From Owenia fusiformis (lineage: Eukaryota > Annelida > Polychaeta > Sabellida > Oweniidae): 64,000 nt of DNA. Where the stretch lies: positions 12,259,915 through 12,323,914 of the forward strand of contig CAIIXF020000001.1 in the NCBI GenBank assembly GCA_903813345.2, read 5' to 3'. Of the stretch, positions 36,901 through 47,009 are shown piece after piece (positions within the stretch are counted from its first letter, which is position 1; every line of letters begins with the position of its first letter). A model generated the notes under the pieces. It was not told where the DNA came from and made no database searches. It worked only from the letters and a program-made list of their open reading frames with translations. The position numbers and the translations under genes are program-made.

Positions 36901-37855
36901 CCGGGACTGTAATCCAATTCATTAACACAATGAAACTCCAATGTAAGAAAGAAGATTTCTTAATGAATCAAACAAACAAGCAGAATTCTATTTTTCTGCT
37001 GTCAGAGCGACTAGAATCCATAGGTTGTGAGGTTTTCCATGCAGAGGCAGATGCAGACCTTCTCATTGTAGAGACTGCAATTGAATGTGCTGCAACTTCT
37101 GAGACCATTCTTGTAGGAGATGACACTGATCTCCCTGTGCTGCTTATTCATCACGCCCACAACATTGAACACAACATATTCTTCAAGTCTGAACCAAAGC
37201 AATCCACACACAAAACCAAAATATGGAACATCAAAGATACAAGACTATCTTTAGGTGACATAGTGTGCAGCAACATCCTATTCATTCATGTGTTTCTTGG
37301 CTGTGATACTACATCAAGGCTATTTGGAGTTGGGAAATGGGTCTCAGAAAGGCAGATAAAGAAATCTGATGTATTTCAGAAAAGTGCTTGTACATTTAAA
37401 TTGCATGATGCCACACAAGACATGATATCAAAAGAAGGAGAACCTGCCTTTGTATCATTATTAGGAGGTAAGCTTGGGCAAACCTTTAACAAATTGAGAT
37501 TACAAAAGTTTCATGAGAAAGCTGCCTCTAGTCGAGAGTCTGTTCATCCAAAAGTGCTTCCACCGACACCTGATGCTGCAAAACACCACAGCCTAAGGGT
37601 ATATCATCAAGTACAATCATGGATGGGGGTAAATCTTCCACCAGAAGAATGGGGATGGGGATGAACAATGGCCACTATCTCCCAGTTGCTACAACTTTAC
37701 CGGCAGGACCTTCTTCACTCTTAGAAAAGATCAAATGTAATTGTAAGACAGGTTGCACAATAATGCACTTCACATGTCGAAAGAATGGAATGGACTGTTC
37801 CATGGCATGTGGTGAATGTAGAGGAATATGTGCAAATATAAATAATGATGACTAA
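33949..37855 (+). pseudogene. Decayed transposon protein with XPG/FEN-like nuclease motifs and a Cys-rich tail
   Basis: One intronless reading frame of about 1,250 codons, now in pieces. The N-terminal part (33949-34218) has VYHKVCSGNFRSGKGIP; the frame shifts near 34150-34200 and then runs, in one phase, from 34152 to 37661. In-frame stops are TGA 34629, TGA 34890, TAA 35133 and TGA 35931; 35136-35444 reads only in other frames, and the last 70 codons (37619-37855) are in yet another. The largest intact block, 35940-37664, ends with EVFHAEADADLLIVETA, ILVGDDTDLPVLLI and FLGCDTTSRLFGVGKW, corresponding in order and spacing to the acidic motifs of XPG/FEN nucleases (EAEA, DxD, GCD before a helix-hairpin-helix-like Gly-rich turn). 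The tail holds CNCKTGCTIMHFTCRKNGMD then CSMACGECRGIC, a probable zinc-binding cluster. I recall many near-identical uncharacterised proteins from aquatic invertebrates and fishes. Function is inferred: transposition nuclease. Confidence 0.85.
35136..35444 (+). other. Interruption and deletion inside the transposon gene
   Basis: The main frame is broken. At 35136-35275 the sequence is AT-rich and ends AATAAAATCTTGAATCTTGA, like the 3' tail of an inserted retroposon. Coding similarity returns out of frame at about 35275-35425 (FLPLIDMDPGNMSCIYST), then runs into a CCACT-repeat at 35409-35429 and jumps directly to NTVGHMLSGKAVSRAVRG. Related proteins I recall have several tens of residues between these two motifs, so a deletion at the short repeat is likely. 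Confidence 0.5.
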
Positions 37856-38249
37856 TTGCCAACCGCAATCTCTCTTGAAGTCCAAAATCTGCAATGCCCT
37901 GTAGCAGTCTGAGATACTAGTATTTTAAGATTTCACAAATCTTTCTAAATCAGTGATTGTACTTTTATTTTAAACAAATACACTATTATACCTTCACATA
38001 AGCACATAAATAAGTGCAATGGTCCATAATTGGCACATTTGATATAAATATATGTCAAAACATACAGTATTAGCCTTACAAAATACCCCCCCCCCCCCCC
38101 CATTTTACAGATTTTTCAAATTGCAGTTATAATTTTGTCCAAAACAGGAGTCCCAAACTCTAATAAAAGTTAATATTGGATGAAATATGCCCAAATCATT
38201 CTTTAAGTTGTAGAATTGTTAAGAAATACTGCATAATTTGAAAATTATT

Positions 38250-38805
38250 TAGCAAAAGTAAGGTCACCCCAAAAGTGGGCGGGGCAAAAATGTAAAACTT
38301 ATATATTTTTTTTCTTCCCCAATATGCCACTGATGATACTGGTATCCCATATATGTTATGTCTATATATACATGTATCACCATAATTTTTTTAATCATTT
38401 TGGAATGCACCAGTCTAGAAATATAAGAAAAGATACATGAACTGTCGATCATTTAATGACACATTTGGGGTCGTCGAGGGTGAAACAAAAAATTCTAAGC
38501 CTCAAATGAAAGTTTACTTCGGTAAAAATTTGTCTTTTGTCATTCTATTATCATAATATAACAAGAAAACTTGAAAAAACTATTCAATTATAGATAAAAA
38601 AAAAATTTTTAACAAATAGTCAAATTTAGGGGTGGGTCGTAGGGGGTACCTATGAAGTAAAATTTGACATTTGTCCACTAATTATATTTTCCTATATTTT
38701 TGATATGATATAAGGTGAATATTGATCAACAATTTAAACTAAGTTTGCAAACTATTGCAATTTGTCCTAGGTTAGGCTGTTTTTTTCCACCAATTGACTG
38801 GCCTA
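38250..38805. repeat. Right long inverted terminal repeat of the transposon
   Basis: The inverse counterpart of 32864-33420, ending CCAATTGACTGGCCTA. Just inside the element, a poly-C tract at 38087-38101 lies in the 3' non-coding part of the transposon gene. Confidence 0.8.
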
Positions 38806-38808
38806 ATA

Positions 38809-38960
38809 GGATAAAGCAGTTATTTACGATCGGTTTAGATATTGGGTTCATCCCTCATGAGATATGCACATCTACCTTCGGTCCCTCAGGTAGATATGCA
38901 TATCTCCCTCTGGATAAACCCCATATCCAAAACCTCCCAGTATATAACCCTTATGTATCT
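38809..38960. repeat. Repeat family X, copy 2 (right block)
   Basis: CCTCAGGTAGATATGCATAT through CCATATCCAAAACCTCCCAG matches 22507-22570. The 70 bp between 38809 and here continue the pre-insertion sequence. A third, more diverged copy of this block is at about 40980-41060 (AAACCCCATATCTGAAACCT). Confidence 0.7.
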
Positions 38961-39269
38961 TCAAATAAAACCTTAGCCAAGTTGATTAGAGTCTCTGGAA
39001 CACTTTTGTAAATACATGTAGTTCTCACAAGCAATTTTGTTTGTGAATCTCAAATTTTGTCTTCCCGATTTCAGTCATGAATAACGCCAATTTCGCGTGC
39101 AAACTTTGGGTAGACGTTGTTATTTCCGGACACCCAAACGTGTCAGGAACACATAGACACTTGAATGATCTTGATTGGACATCAGGTTGCAGAAAAATCG
39201 TAATTTTACTGAGTGGCTTCACGAAAAAATAAAAAGACTACGCCTCGTTAACAAATACTGTTTAGACTG

Positions 39270-39715
39270 ACTTCAATTTTTTCAAAATCATCTAGGCCTA
39301 CATGTTTTTAGAAGTTCAAATCTGAATTTATATTTAAGATTTGACCTTCAATGATCTTTTTAAGGTCAAAAGGTCTTTCTTCAACTTGACCAATTTTTTT
39401 TCAAAATCATCTACAAGTTCTCAACAGTTCAAATCTGACTATAGATTTGACCTTCAATGACATTCTCAAGGTCAAAAAGATTTAACCTTCAATGACATTC
39501 TCAAGGACAAAAGGTCTTTTTTCATCTTGCTTCAAATTGACCTTTTTCAAAATCATCTACAAGTTCACAGAAGTTCAAATCTGACTTAAGATTTGAGATT
39601 TCACCTTCAGTGACCTTCTCAGGGTAAAAAAAGGTATTTTTCAACTTGCTTTTATTTTTTCAAATCATCTACAAGTTCTCAGAAATTCCCATCTGACTTA
39701 AGATTGAACTCATAA
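39270..39715 (+). repeat. Degenerate tandem repeat, about 110-130-bp units
   Basis: Three to four rounds of TTTCAAAATCATCTACAAGT, AGTTCAAATCTGACT, GATTTGACCTTCAATGA and CTCAAGGTCAAAAGGTCTTT. One partial unit is doubled internally. Confidence 0.85.
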
Positions 39716-41484
39716 TATTATGAGCAACTAGGTGGTGACGTTTTGCCATGTTAATGCCTTGTTTATTATTGTATCACATTATATGAAGGTAAATCTCCTT
39801 TTGTCACCCTGGACTAACCCGACCATGTGACTTTCCTACTAGCTTGCCTACCGATATCCATATTTTAGGGTTCAATCTACCAGTTTTTGATTATCTAATC
39901 ATGAATTTACAGCCACTTTTGGCCAGACATACACCAGAAGGCAATATGTGGGATGGCAATGTGCAGCTAATGATTGTAGTGTCTGGCTATTTAGTCATTA
40001 GCACAAAGCCTTCTTCATTGTCCTTACTGGTACTGTTCTTTTCAAACAGTTATGTTTCTGTAACAAAATGTTGAAACCTCGAAGACAGGATTTTTCTTTT
40101 TCCCTTATTTCACAAGTTCAAAGACATTTTTATCACAAACATGTGTCAGTATCATATATTTAAGAAAATCTAAACATTTGTGAACAAATAGTTCAGAAGA
40201 ACTAGTTTGAAAAGTGCAGTTCCAGGAATAGTACTTTATTTCCAGAAATGTTTGATTTGGTTGGTTCAAGAAATGATTTAACAAATATCAATCATATTTA
40301 TTCAATACAATATATCTATTTAAGTATAATCTATATGGTTATACACAACAAGCAGTTTCAGCAATAATAAGATACCAGAAAATCATGGGGAACTTAAGAG
40401 CGCAAAATACATCCATGCTAAATTTCTCTACTAGCCCAATACGCAGATACCGCACATACATTTTTCAGAACATTTTTGCGATGAACTTTCCACTAAACAG
40501 TACACATGTTCATTCCGTATAAGCTTGATTTTCTCACATGATCCATTATGATCAAATTGAAAAACTCAAAAAGGAATGTCCGCTTAAAAATTTCACAAAG
40601 TGATATTAAAATTGTTACAAACATCAAACATCTACCATTTTTATTTTTTCAATGGTAATAAAATATACACAAATTCAATTTTTGAAAATCATCAGAAACT
40701 GTGATAATGAATTAACCGTTATTGGAAATAAGAGTAATGCCAAACATGTCTAAACAACCTGCTTTCTCCTATACTTAAAGTTACATGGACTTATACATTT
40801 GTCAAATGTTGAAGACATACATGTACATATCTTCTGATTAACCATATTCAAAACTTTTGAAACTAATTAACAGATATTTCAACTTTTCTTTATACAGAAC
40901 AAATCAGATACTTAGTAATTGGCTGTTGATATGGTGTTTAAACTGGAAATAAATATATATCTGACTGCGGTCCAATGGTCAGTCAATCAAGTAAATATAT
41001 ATATTTCCCTCAAAATAAACCCCATATCTGAAACCTGCTGTTACATAAACCTCACGTACATAGTGTCATGAACATATAACCCATTGTCAGATAACATATA
41101 CATTGAACATCTTTTATATATCATTGTGATTCAATGGATTATTTAACAGAGATCTTAATTCTTGATAGTAAATGCAAATTCTGTTATAAGAGATGAAATA
41201 GATGTACATGTAATATATATATATATATATTATATATATACGAAATAAGCTAGTTTCAACTATACACATTGTAAACACTGGAAATAGGTGGTCTAAAATG
41301 ATGGATCGCAAAGTCACAGATTCCCCAAACTGACGTTCCAATGATGAATTGAGAAACTTCAGATCAGTTCCATGATTCTTCCAAAATAATCCACGAAACA
41401 TATTCAAAAGTCATTGAATATATGCAAAATGTAAATAGTGAAAAAGCTAAGTTCAATGTGAACTAAGTGCTATATTGTATATAT
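39716..41484. other. Intergenic stretch downstream of FKBP12, probably including its 3' UTR
   Basis: No gene seen. On the minus strand AATAAA signals can be read at 40297-40302 and 40235-40240, about 1.2 kb past the FKBP12 stop. An alternating TA tract occurs at 41215-41240. A diverged family X fragment is at about 40980-41060. Confidence 0.4.
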
Positions 41485-41636
41485 CTACTTAATGGCTAAT
41501 AGCTCCACATCAAATATAAGTGTAGCATTGGGGGGAATTACCCCTGGGTAACCGCGGGGACCATAGGCATAGTCGGGAGAACAGGTTAACTTGGCTCTCT
41601 CCCCAACACTCATCTGAGCAACTCCTTCATCCCATC
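41485..41636 (-). CDS. FKBP1A: FKBP12 exon 4 with stop codon
   Basis: [40 protein letters not shown] and [10 protein letters not shown] followed by TAG at 41487-41485; acceptor TGTTACAG. Confidence 0.97.
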
Positions 41637-44600
41637 CTGTAACAATAGCATCAAGACAAAATGTTACAACATAGAATTGCTTGTTTGTGGATTTTGAATT
41701 TTTTGCATGTCAGGCACTCTGCAATATAGTAAATCATGTTCGAAACTTAAATACAGGTCAGTTATCTGATATGTTTTTACAAACTCCTATATGCTGATAT
41801 ATATAATATACAGGTGTATGCTGAATTATTTGATTTGTGCCTACTGCACTTTTTGTTGGCGCCTAGCTGAACCCTGTATATGTAAATACAGTATTGCTAT
41901 AAGCTGCTTTTTAATAAAACTGACATTGGTACTGGGCTCACTTGGGAAGATTTCAATATTTTCAAAATTGAACAGTAGGAGCTAAGAATAATTAAGTTTT
42001 TAGATATGAAATTTGGAGTATACAGTAGTTTTGTACACGTACTTGGTTAGCTTAAATTGAATACATGGATCAATAAATATATTAAATACCATTTTCCACA
42101 ATGAAGTTGGGACAGAGGAATTTCAGAAGCACATTAATAACCCGAGTCTTTGTGACTTGTTTTGCCAAATCGTGTAGACATTATTAATAACAGGTACCAA
42201 ACAAGAGAAGTGGGTGATAACAATAGCTCACCATGTAAGCTAAAAAGAGCTGATAAAAATTAAAATTGCCACCATTTTTAATGGGCAAGCTTTTGAGACA
42301 CCACTTATGGAACAATTGACCACTTTGTATTAACACATTTCAAAAGTGAAACATTTCAACGTTTGATCATATAAAAAGTGCTCGCTCGATCACATACCTT
42401 TGATGACTTGTCCTTTTCCAACCTCAAATGTAAAAACTTTCTTCCTGTCACGAGAAGAATCGAATTTTGTTCCATCTGGCAATGTTCCTGCAAATCAAGA
42501 GAAAGGAATCCTGGTTAAAACACTGAAAAGAACATTTACACCAACACTTGAAAGAACTTATCTTTCCGATAAATCCTGCCACCTTTTGATACATCAGAGA
42601 AACTTGGATATATTGACTAGCTCGATGATGTCATTGGTTGTATTTTTTGAAATTGGCAATAAGTTAATCTTGTACATACATGGTCAGATTTCTACCTACA
42701 ACCAATGACAACATCAATTTAGCCAATACATCGTAGTTTTTGTATTGTATCAAAAGGTGGCGGGATTTATCAAAACAATCTATTATGGTTAAAAACCAAC
42801 AGCACATACAATGTACTTATGATACAGTAAAGGATGTTCATGAACTCACAACACAATTATGGTTTTGGTAACCTCATGGACTTTAAATAAATAAATAATT
42901 GCAGATTGAGTACCAGTCTTTGTTTGATTGATTTAATAAGTGAAAACCTCACCTGTATAGTGCACTTCTACAGTCTGTCCCTGCTTGGGCTTTGTATCAC
43001 CTAAAATACAGGAGAAAAATCAAATAAGTGCATGATTATATCCCAGGGTATGTAACCTAAGAATCAGAAATAGTTGTATATTGATTATAATAAAATGAAT
43101 TAAAGAGGAAAAGTGAAGACAAAACAGGTAAAATCACAGATGCCAGTCAGATCATTTTGTGGTACTTTCAGTAGCTCAATTACTTTTCTTACTTTCAATG
43201 ACAAATTTTGATCTGCTTCAAATTTGCCATTTTGTCAATTTTAGTTCAATAATTATGTTTCTAAATATTTTGGTAAATAATATATTCCATGTTAAGCAAG
43301 CAAACTAATTCAAATGATATCATTTGTGCAAAGATACATTATATACTTTAGGTAGGATTTTTTGCCAGAAAAAACTTAAATCAGAAAATGATCAATTTCA
43401 TCTTGAATATATAATAATAATAGTACACATATCCTTAGTGCAATGCAACTATCTTGCACTAGGAAAGGGTTTCACATCACAAGAATTCAGACTAGAACAG
43501 TTATTAAGCCTACAGTCAGAATTTCTGTCATGCTAGGAGCTTTCATCAATGTTAATATTGTTTTTTAACTTCTATATTTTTGTTATATGTCAGAAAAAGT
43601 CAGTTTCCTGGTGATCCTAAATGAGATCAATTGTCAAGACACAATCCAGATATATTGCCAAGAATTCTGTGCTTTATACTGAATTTCTACGATTTGCAAT
43701 TCACCTTGGCCATGATTCAAGTATCAAAATAATGTTTACAGTATTGGGAAATCAACTGAGGCCAAAAAGACACCAAATCAATGAATAAGACCAAATAAAA
43801 ACTTAGGTAAAACTAGAAGTCAAAAGAGTTAAAGCACATTTAGTCTAGTGGCAGTATTTAGAATAGATAGAGCTCATTGTGATTTAGCCCCAAAATGAGT
43901 AAGGATTACTCTGGACTAAATAAAAAATAGTCCCAGCAAACAAACTGGTGAACATGAAATATTTAGAATTCACAATGGTTTGAGCTTTATTATACTCTAA
44001 CAATGCAAAAAGTATGTATTTCCATTCTCCTTTGATGTTCCAAGGTAAGGTAAGATCATTGTGGTAAGCCATGCACTCTCCATCTCTATCCTTCTGGAGA
44101 GACCGTGGTCTTATGTGGACTTAATTTCGATCTCTGCGATCCTCAAATCAAGCTTTTTCGAGCTCTCCAATCAGAAGCATGAAACACGATAACGTATGTT
44201 GATTGACATGAGATTTAAGGGTGCGGTAGGTGTGGCACCTCAGTCCAACACAATACACAGAATGGCATCGCTAGTGAGTCTATTCCATCGTAAAACTTGA
44301 TTTCAGTCGGGATTGTAGTTCAAACTTGAGCTTTGTTGGGATTTGGAACTGAGACTAACTTAAAGTTGAATCTAGATATGAAAAAAATTCGTTGAATAAA
44401 AACAGCTTTAGCACTTAAATATCCCGGTCTAACTCCATCCAAATCATACAGTTACATTACATGAGATCTATAGATAAAACTTTGACCGTGGTATGTTTGT
44501 TTAACACGGCTTCTTATCGCAATTTAGTCTTTATGTGTCTTAAATCAAGTATTTCTTGTTCGGTTTATCTGATTGGTCCTCATTCAATACGTCACTGCTT

Positions 44601-46920
44601 AAATCAATATTATGAATATTTATGCCAGCCCCTTTGATCGGCATTTCAACCTCGAAATATCAGAGCATCTGAGATGCAACAGAGAGAGATGCTATGAGTA
44701 TCAGAATGAGGTAAGATGATATGTGGAAATTTTGGAGTCTTACAAATACTCCTTGAAGATTTCAAAAATTAACCTCACTTCACAGTTTTCATGTTTTCTT
44801 TAGGGACCCATACACCTTCAATTCATCGTCATGAAAAATATGTTTGTGTGATGTTCACTTTGACATATCTCTTTAATCAGGAAATGCATTGTCATATAAG
44901 GAAAAAAGGGGGATAGGGATATAAGTATAAACCTTTCAATAGATCTAGTAGGATTGTGAATTTTATTGCCAATTGTAATGTCAGTAAATAACAACATCTC
45001 AGGGCGGCGCCTAGTCCAACAACAGTAGACATAGCCTGGGGCTTCGTTTCTTATCTGACTTGTCTTATGGCCCCAGCTTGGCCTAACCTCCATCGTCGTT
45101 TTGGCATAAGTGCGTAATTTTAATAGTTCCCCTTGTTTCGACAAGCGGAACTAATTAAACCCTCATAAGATCCAGGGGGTCAACCCAGTTGTCTGAAACC
45201 CAGTTGTCCGAAACCCAATTCTCCGAAACCCAGTTCTCCGAAACCCAGTTCTCCGAAAATTAGGGGATCTTATCAAAAAATACAATTTCTTAAAACGAAT
45301 CTTGTCGCAACCTCTGCGAATCACGACAGCATAACATTTGAATCACGTTGACATCATTGCAAAATTAGGCTAAATATGCTAAGTCAAGACGTTAATTAGC
45401 CCACGAAAGTTCATGGGTAACTCGAGAACTACAAAATACAACCAAATACTTTTCGAACGTACAATAGCAATATTTCTCACCTAACGTCTTCATAGTTTTA
45501 GGAACGTATTTTAAACGCATGATAGCCAAATATCAAGATACTATATCTGCCTAAATGAAGTTATCTAGTGTTGACAAAGTTTTGAAATATATTTTATCCA
45601 GATCCATCAGAAATTAACTTATCCAATACATTACTTTACTAGTTCTAGTATCTTGCATGACTCGTTCATAAGAATTCTTTAATTCTACCTTGTTCCCAAT
45701 ACGTCCTCAGACAGACAAGAAATTGAAGTCACACCCGTTTGTTTGCGTGGCATATTTATACGTATACGCACTTTCTCTGATTATTGTCAAACAAATACAT
45801 TTCAGGAGAAGAACAAATGCCTGAAACGAATGCCGAAACATAAATCCCAAGTGATTAAGTTTAGAATGTTTTATTCTTTTACGATTTGATAAGAGACCGA
45901 GACTAACAAATTAAATGCGACGAAATATTTTGACAACGTAATTTGTATACTGTTTTATTCTTAAAGTTCTATGCGATAACTTATTTTATCTGTTTCAAAA
46001 TGTTTCATTTTATTTTGCCTATATAAAAGAGATTGAAGAAGATAAGATAAACTGTTCCGTAATATATATTGTGTTTTAATAACCTTTTTTAGAATCACAA
46101 TGTAAAATAAATCTCCCGTTCCTGCCATTCTGGTAACGCCATGCAATGGATGCAATTCAAAGTGAGAGAGAGATCTATGAATATCAGAATGCGTCCATGC
46201 CATTAATTTGGCCAAATACATGGCATTAAACTGACGTAAGCTTAAGTAAGCTACTCCCCCCCCCCTTCTCTGGTAAATTATGACTTTATTTTTCGGAGTA
46301 ATGTGTTTCTGACAAGTGGGTTTCGGGGAATTGGGTTTCGGACAAGTGGGTTTCGGAGAACTGGGTTTCGGACAATTGGGTTTCGGATAACTGGGGTGTA
46401 CCCAGATCCAGAGCTCTCGCAACGCTTTTAGAGTGTGGCAGGGCGCCATACTCTAATTGAGCTGCCACAATCTATCCATAGAAGGTAGTAACCACTGTCT
46501 AAACTGTAGTAACCACAGCCTAAATTGTTGAAAATTCAAGTTAATATTTTGTAAAATCACGATTATAAACATGAGGATCAGATGAGTTGAATCAAGATGC
46601 CAAACGTGGAGTATTCATTATATATTATTTGGAGAACTTCCCATTATCCGTGAAACCTGTGCATCGAATCATTATGAAGTCATTTGAAAAGCAAAAGGAA
46701 CACCTATGCATAGGCCATAGGGTCGATATGAATTCAATTGAAAAGCAAAAGAAGAAAAAATGCCATAATTTTTTCGACCACTAATTTTTTGACCAGATTC
46801 TTCAGATTTTATCTATCATTCCTCAATAAATTATAGGCCAAATTAAAGATTCATCAGACGTTTATTGTTTGCAGAATACATACCATTGCCTGGTGTTATA
46901 ATTTCCCTTTCTACGCCCAT
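41485..46920 (-). CDS. FKBP1A: FKBP12-type peptidyl-prolyl cis-trans isomerase, complete
   Basis: A cytosolic prolyl isomerase of the FKBP family, known to bind FK506 and rapamycin and, in animals, to associate with calcium-release channels and TGF-beta type I receptors. Four minus-strand exons, 46920-46884, 43000-42953, 42487-42398 and 41636-41485, join in phase to 108 residues, exactly the family length. The start [13 protein letters not shown] matches FKBP12 N-termini. Pocket residues are present: Tyr27 in HYTG, Phe37-Asp38 in KFDSS, Val56-Ile57, Trp60 in GWDEGV, and the [20 protein letters not shown] loop followed by [10 protein letters not shown]. All introns are GT-AG. Intron 1 is 3.9 kb and carries a 1.2-kb transposon; intron 2 carries a hairpin MITE. 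FKBP1A and FKBP1B cannot be separated here; invertebrates usually have one such gene. Confidence 0.97.
42398..42487 (-). CDS. FKBP1A: FKBP12 exon 3
   Basis: [20 protein letters not shown] then [10 protein letters not shown], between TTTGCAG and AAAG/GTATGT. Holds the Phe-Asp pair and the beginning of the Val-Ile-x-x-Trp pocket segment. Confidence 0.97.
42568..42771. mobile_element. Long-hairpin MITE in FKBP12 intron 2
   Basis: GATAAATCCTGCCACCTTTT with GATAC at the left is mirrored by GTATCAAAAGGTGGCGGGAT and TTATC at the right. Pairing continues inward through GATGATGTCATTGGTTGTA against TACAACCAATGACAACATC, giving arms of about 80 bp. No coding sequence. Target duplication not clear. Confidence 0.75.
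42953..43000 (-). CDS. FKBP1A: FKBP12 exon 2
   Basis: Sixteen codons, [16 protein letters not shown], between TATTTTAG and ACAG/GTGAGG; contains the pocket Tyr. Phase 1 at both ends. Confidence 0.96.
43001..45175 (-). other. FKBP12 intron 1, distal part
   Basis: No coding features recognised. A minus-strand open frame at 44818-45144 contains stretches that look protein-like ([20 protein letters not shown]) but matches nothing I know and has no splice context; it may be a transposon relic. Confidence 0.4.
45176..46403. mobile_element. 1.2-kb element with 15-bp tandem arrays as inverted ends; 8-bp target duplication
   Basis: Flanked by AGATCCAG at 45168-45175 and 46404-46411. The left end GGGGTCAA leads into five 15-bp units of CCCAGTTGTCCGAAA type (45184-45258). 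The right end has seven inverse units of TTTCGGACAAGTGGG type (46291-46395) and then GTGTACCC. The roughly 1-kb centre is AT-rich; its minus-strand open frame 45961-46449 merely runs into the repeat, giving a Pro-Lys-Pro periodic peptide. It lies in FKBP12 intron 1. Same architecture as 27649-28258 but unrelated unit sequence. Confidence 0.88.
46884..46920 (-). CDS. FKBP1A: FKBP12 exon 1 with start codon
   Basis: ATG at 46920-46918, then [12 protein letters not shown] and the first base of a Gly codon before donor G/GTATGT. The start is fixed by exact agreement with family N-termini. Confidence 0.95.
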
Positions 46921-46996
46921 CTTTTAGGAGGAATTTTATTTTCCAAAAACCTGAAAACCGGTAGACTTGGTAGACACACAGACTAATCTCGCATTT

Positions 46997-47006
46997 TCTC
47001 GCGAGA
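46997..47006. promoter_or_regulatory. TCTCGCGAGA palindrome upstream of FKBP12
   Basis: This perfect 10-bp palindrome lies 77 bp upstream of the FKBP12 ATG. In vertebrates TCTCGCGAGA is an established core promoter element of TATA-less housekeeping genes. No TATA box is seen nearby. A promoter role here is inference from position and identity. Confidence 0.55.
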
Positions 47007-47009
47007 TTA

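Larger units (their letters stand above)
32864..38805 (+). mobile_element. 5.9-kb DNA transposon carrying an XPG-like nuclease gene, Academ-like
   Basis: The ends are TAGGCCAGTCAATTGG and its exact inverse, flanked by ATA at 32861-32863 and 38806-38808. Inverted similarity continues inward for about 550 bp: TATAGGAAAATATA, AGTGGACAAAT and GGTACCCCC near the ends, and GCCCCGCCCACTTTTGGGGT at 33366-33385 against its inverse at 38266-38285. Between the arms is one long decayed gene on + (33949-37855). Removing the element joins two parts of repeat family X, which supports the borders independently. The 3-bp duplication, XPG-type nuclease signature and cysteine-rich domain agree with what is known of the Academ superfamily; that assignment is inference. 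The copy looks dead, with in-frame stops, frameshifts and an internal deletion. Confidence 0.85.

Noticed and set aside
44818-45144. 108-codon minus-strand open frame in FKBP12 intron 1
   Set aside because: Looks moderately protein-like at its start but matches no family I know and degenerates; kept only as a note under the intron.
45961-46449. 162-codon minus-strand open frame with a Pro-Lys-Pro repeat
   Set aside because: The repeat part is the 15-bp array at the end of a transposon and the rest has no family motif.
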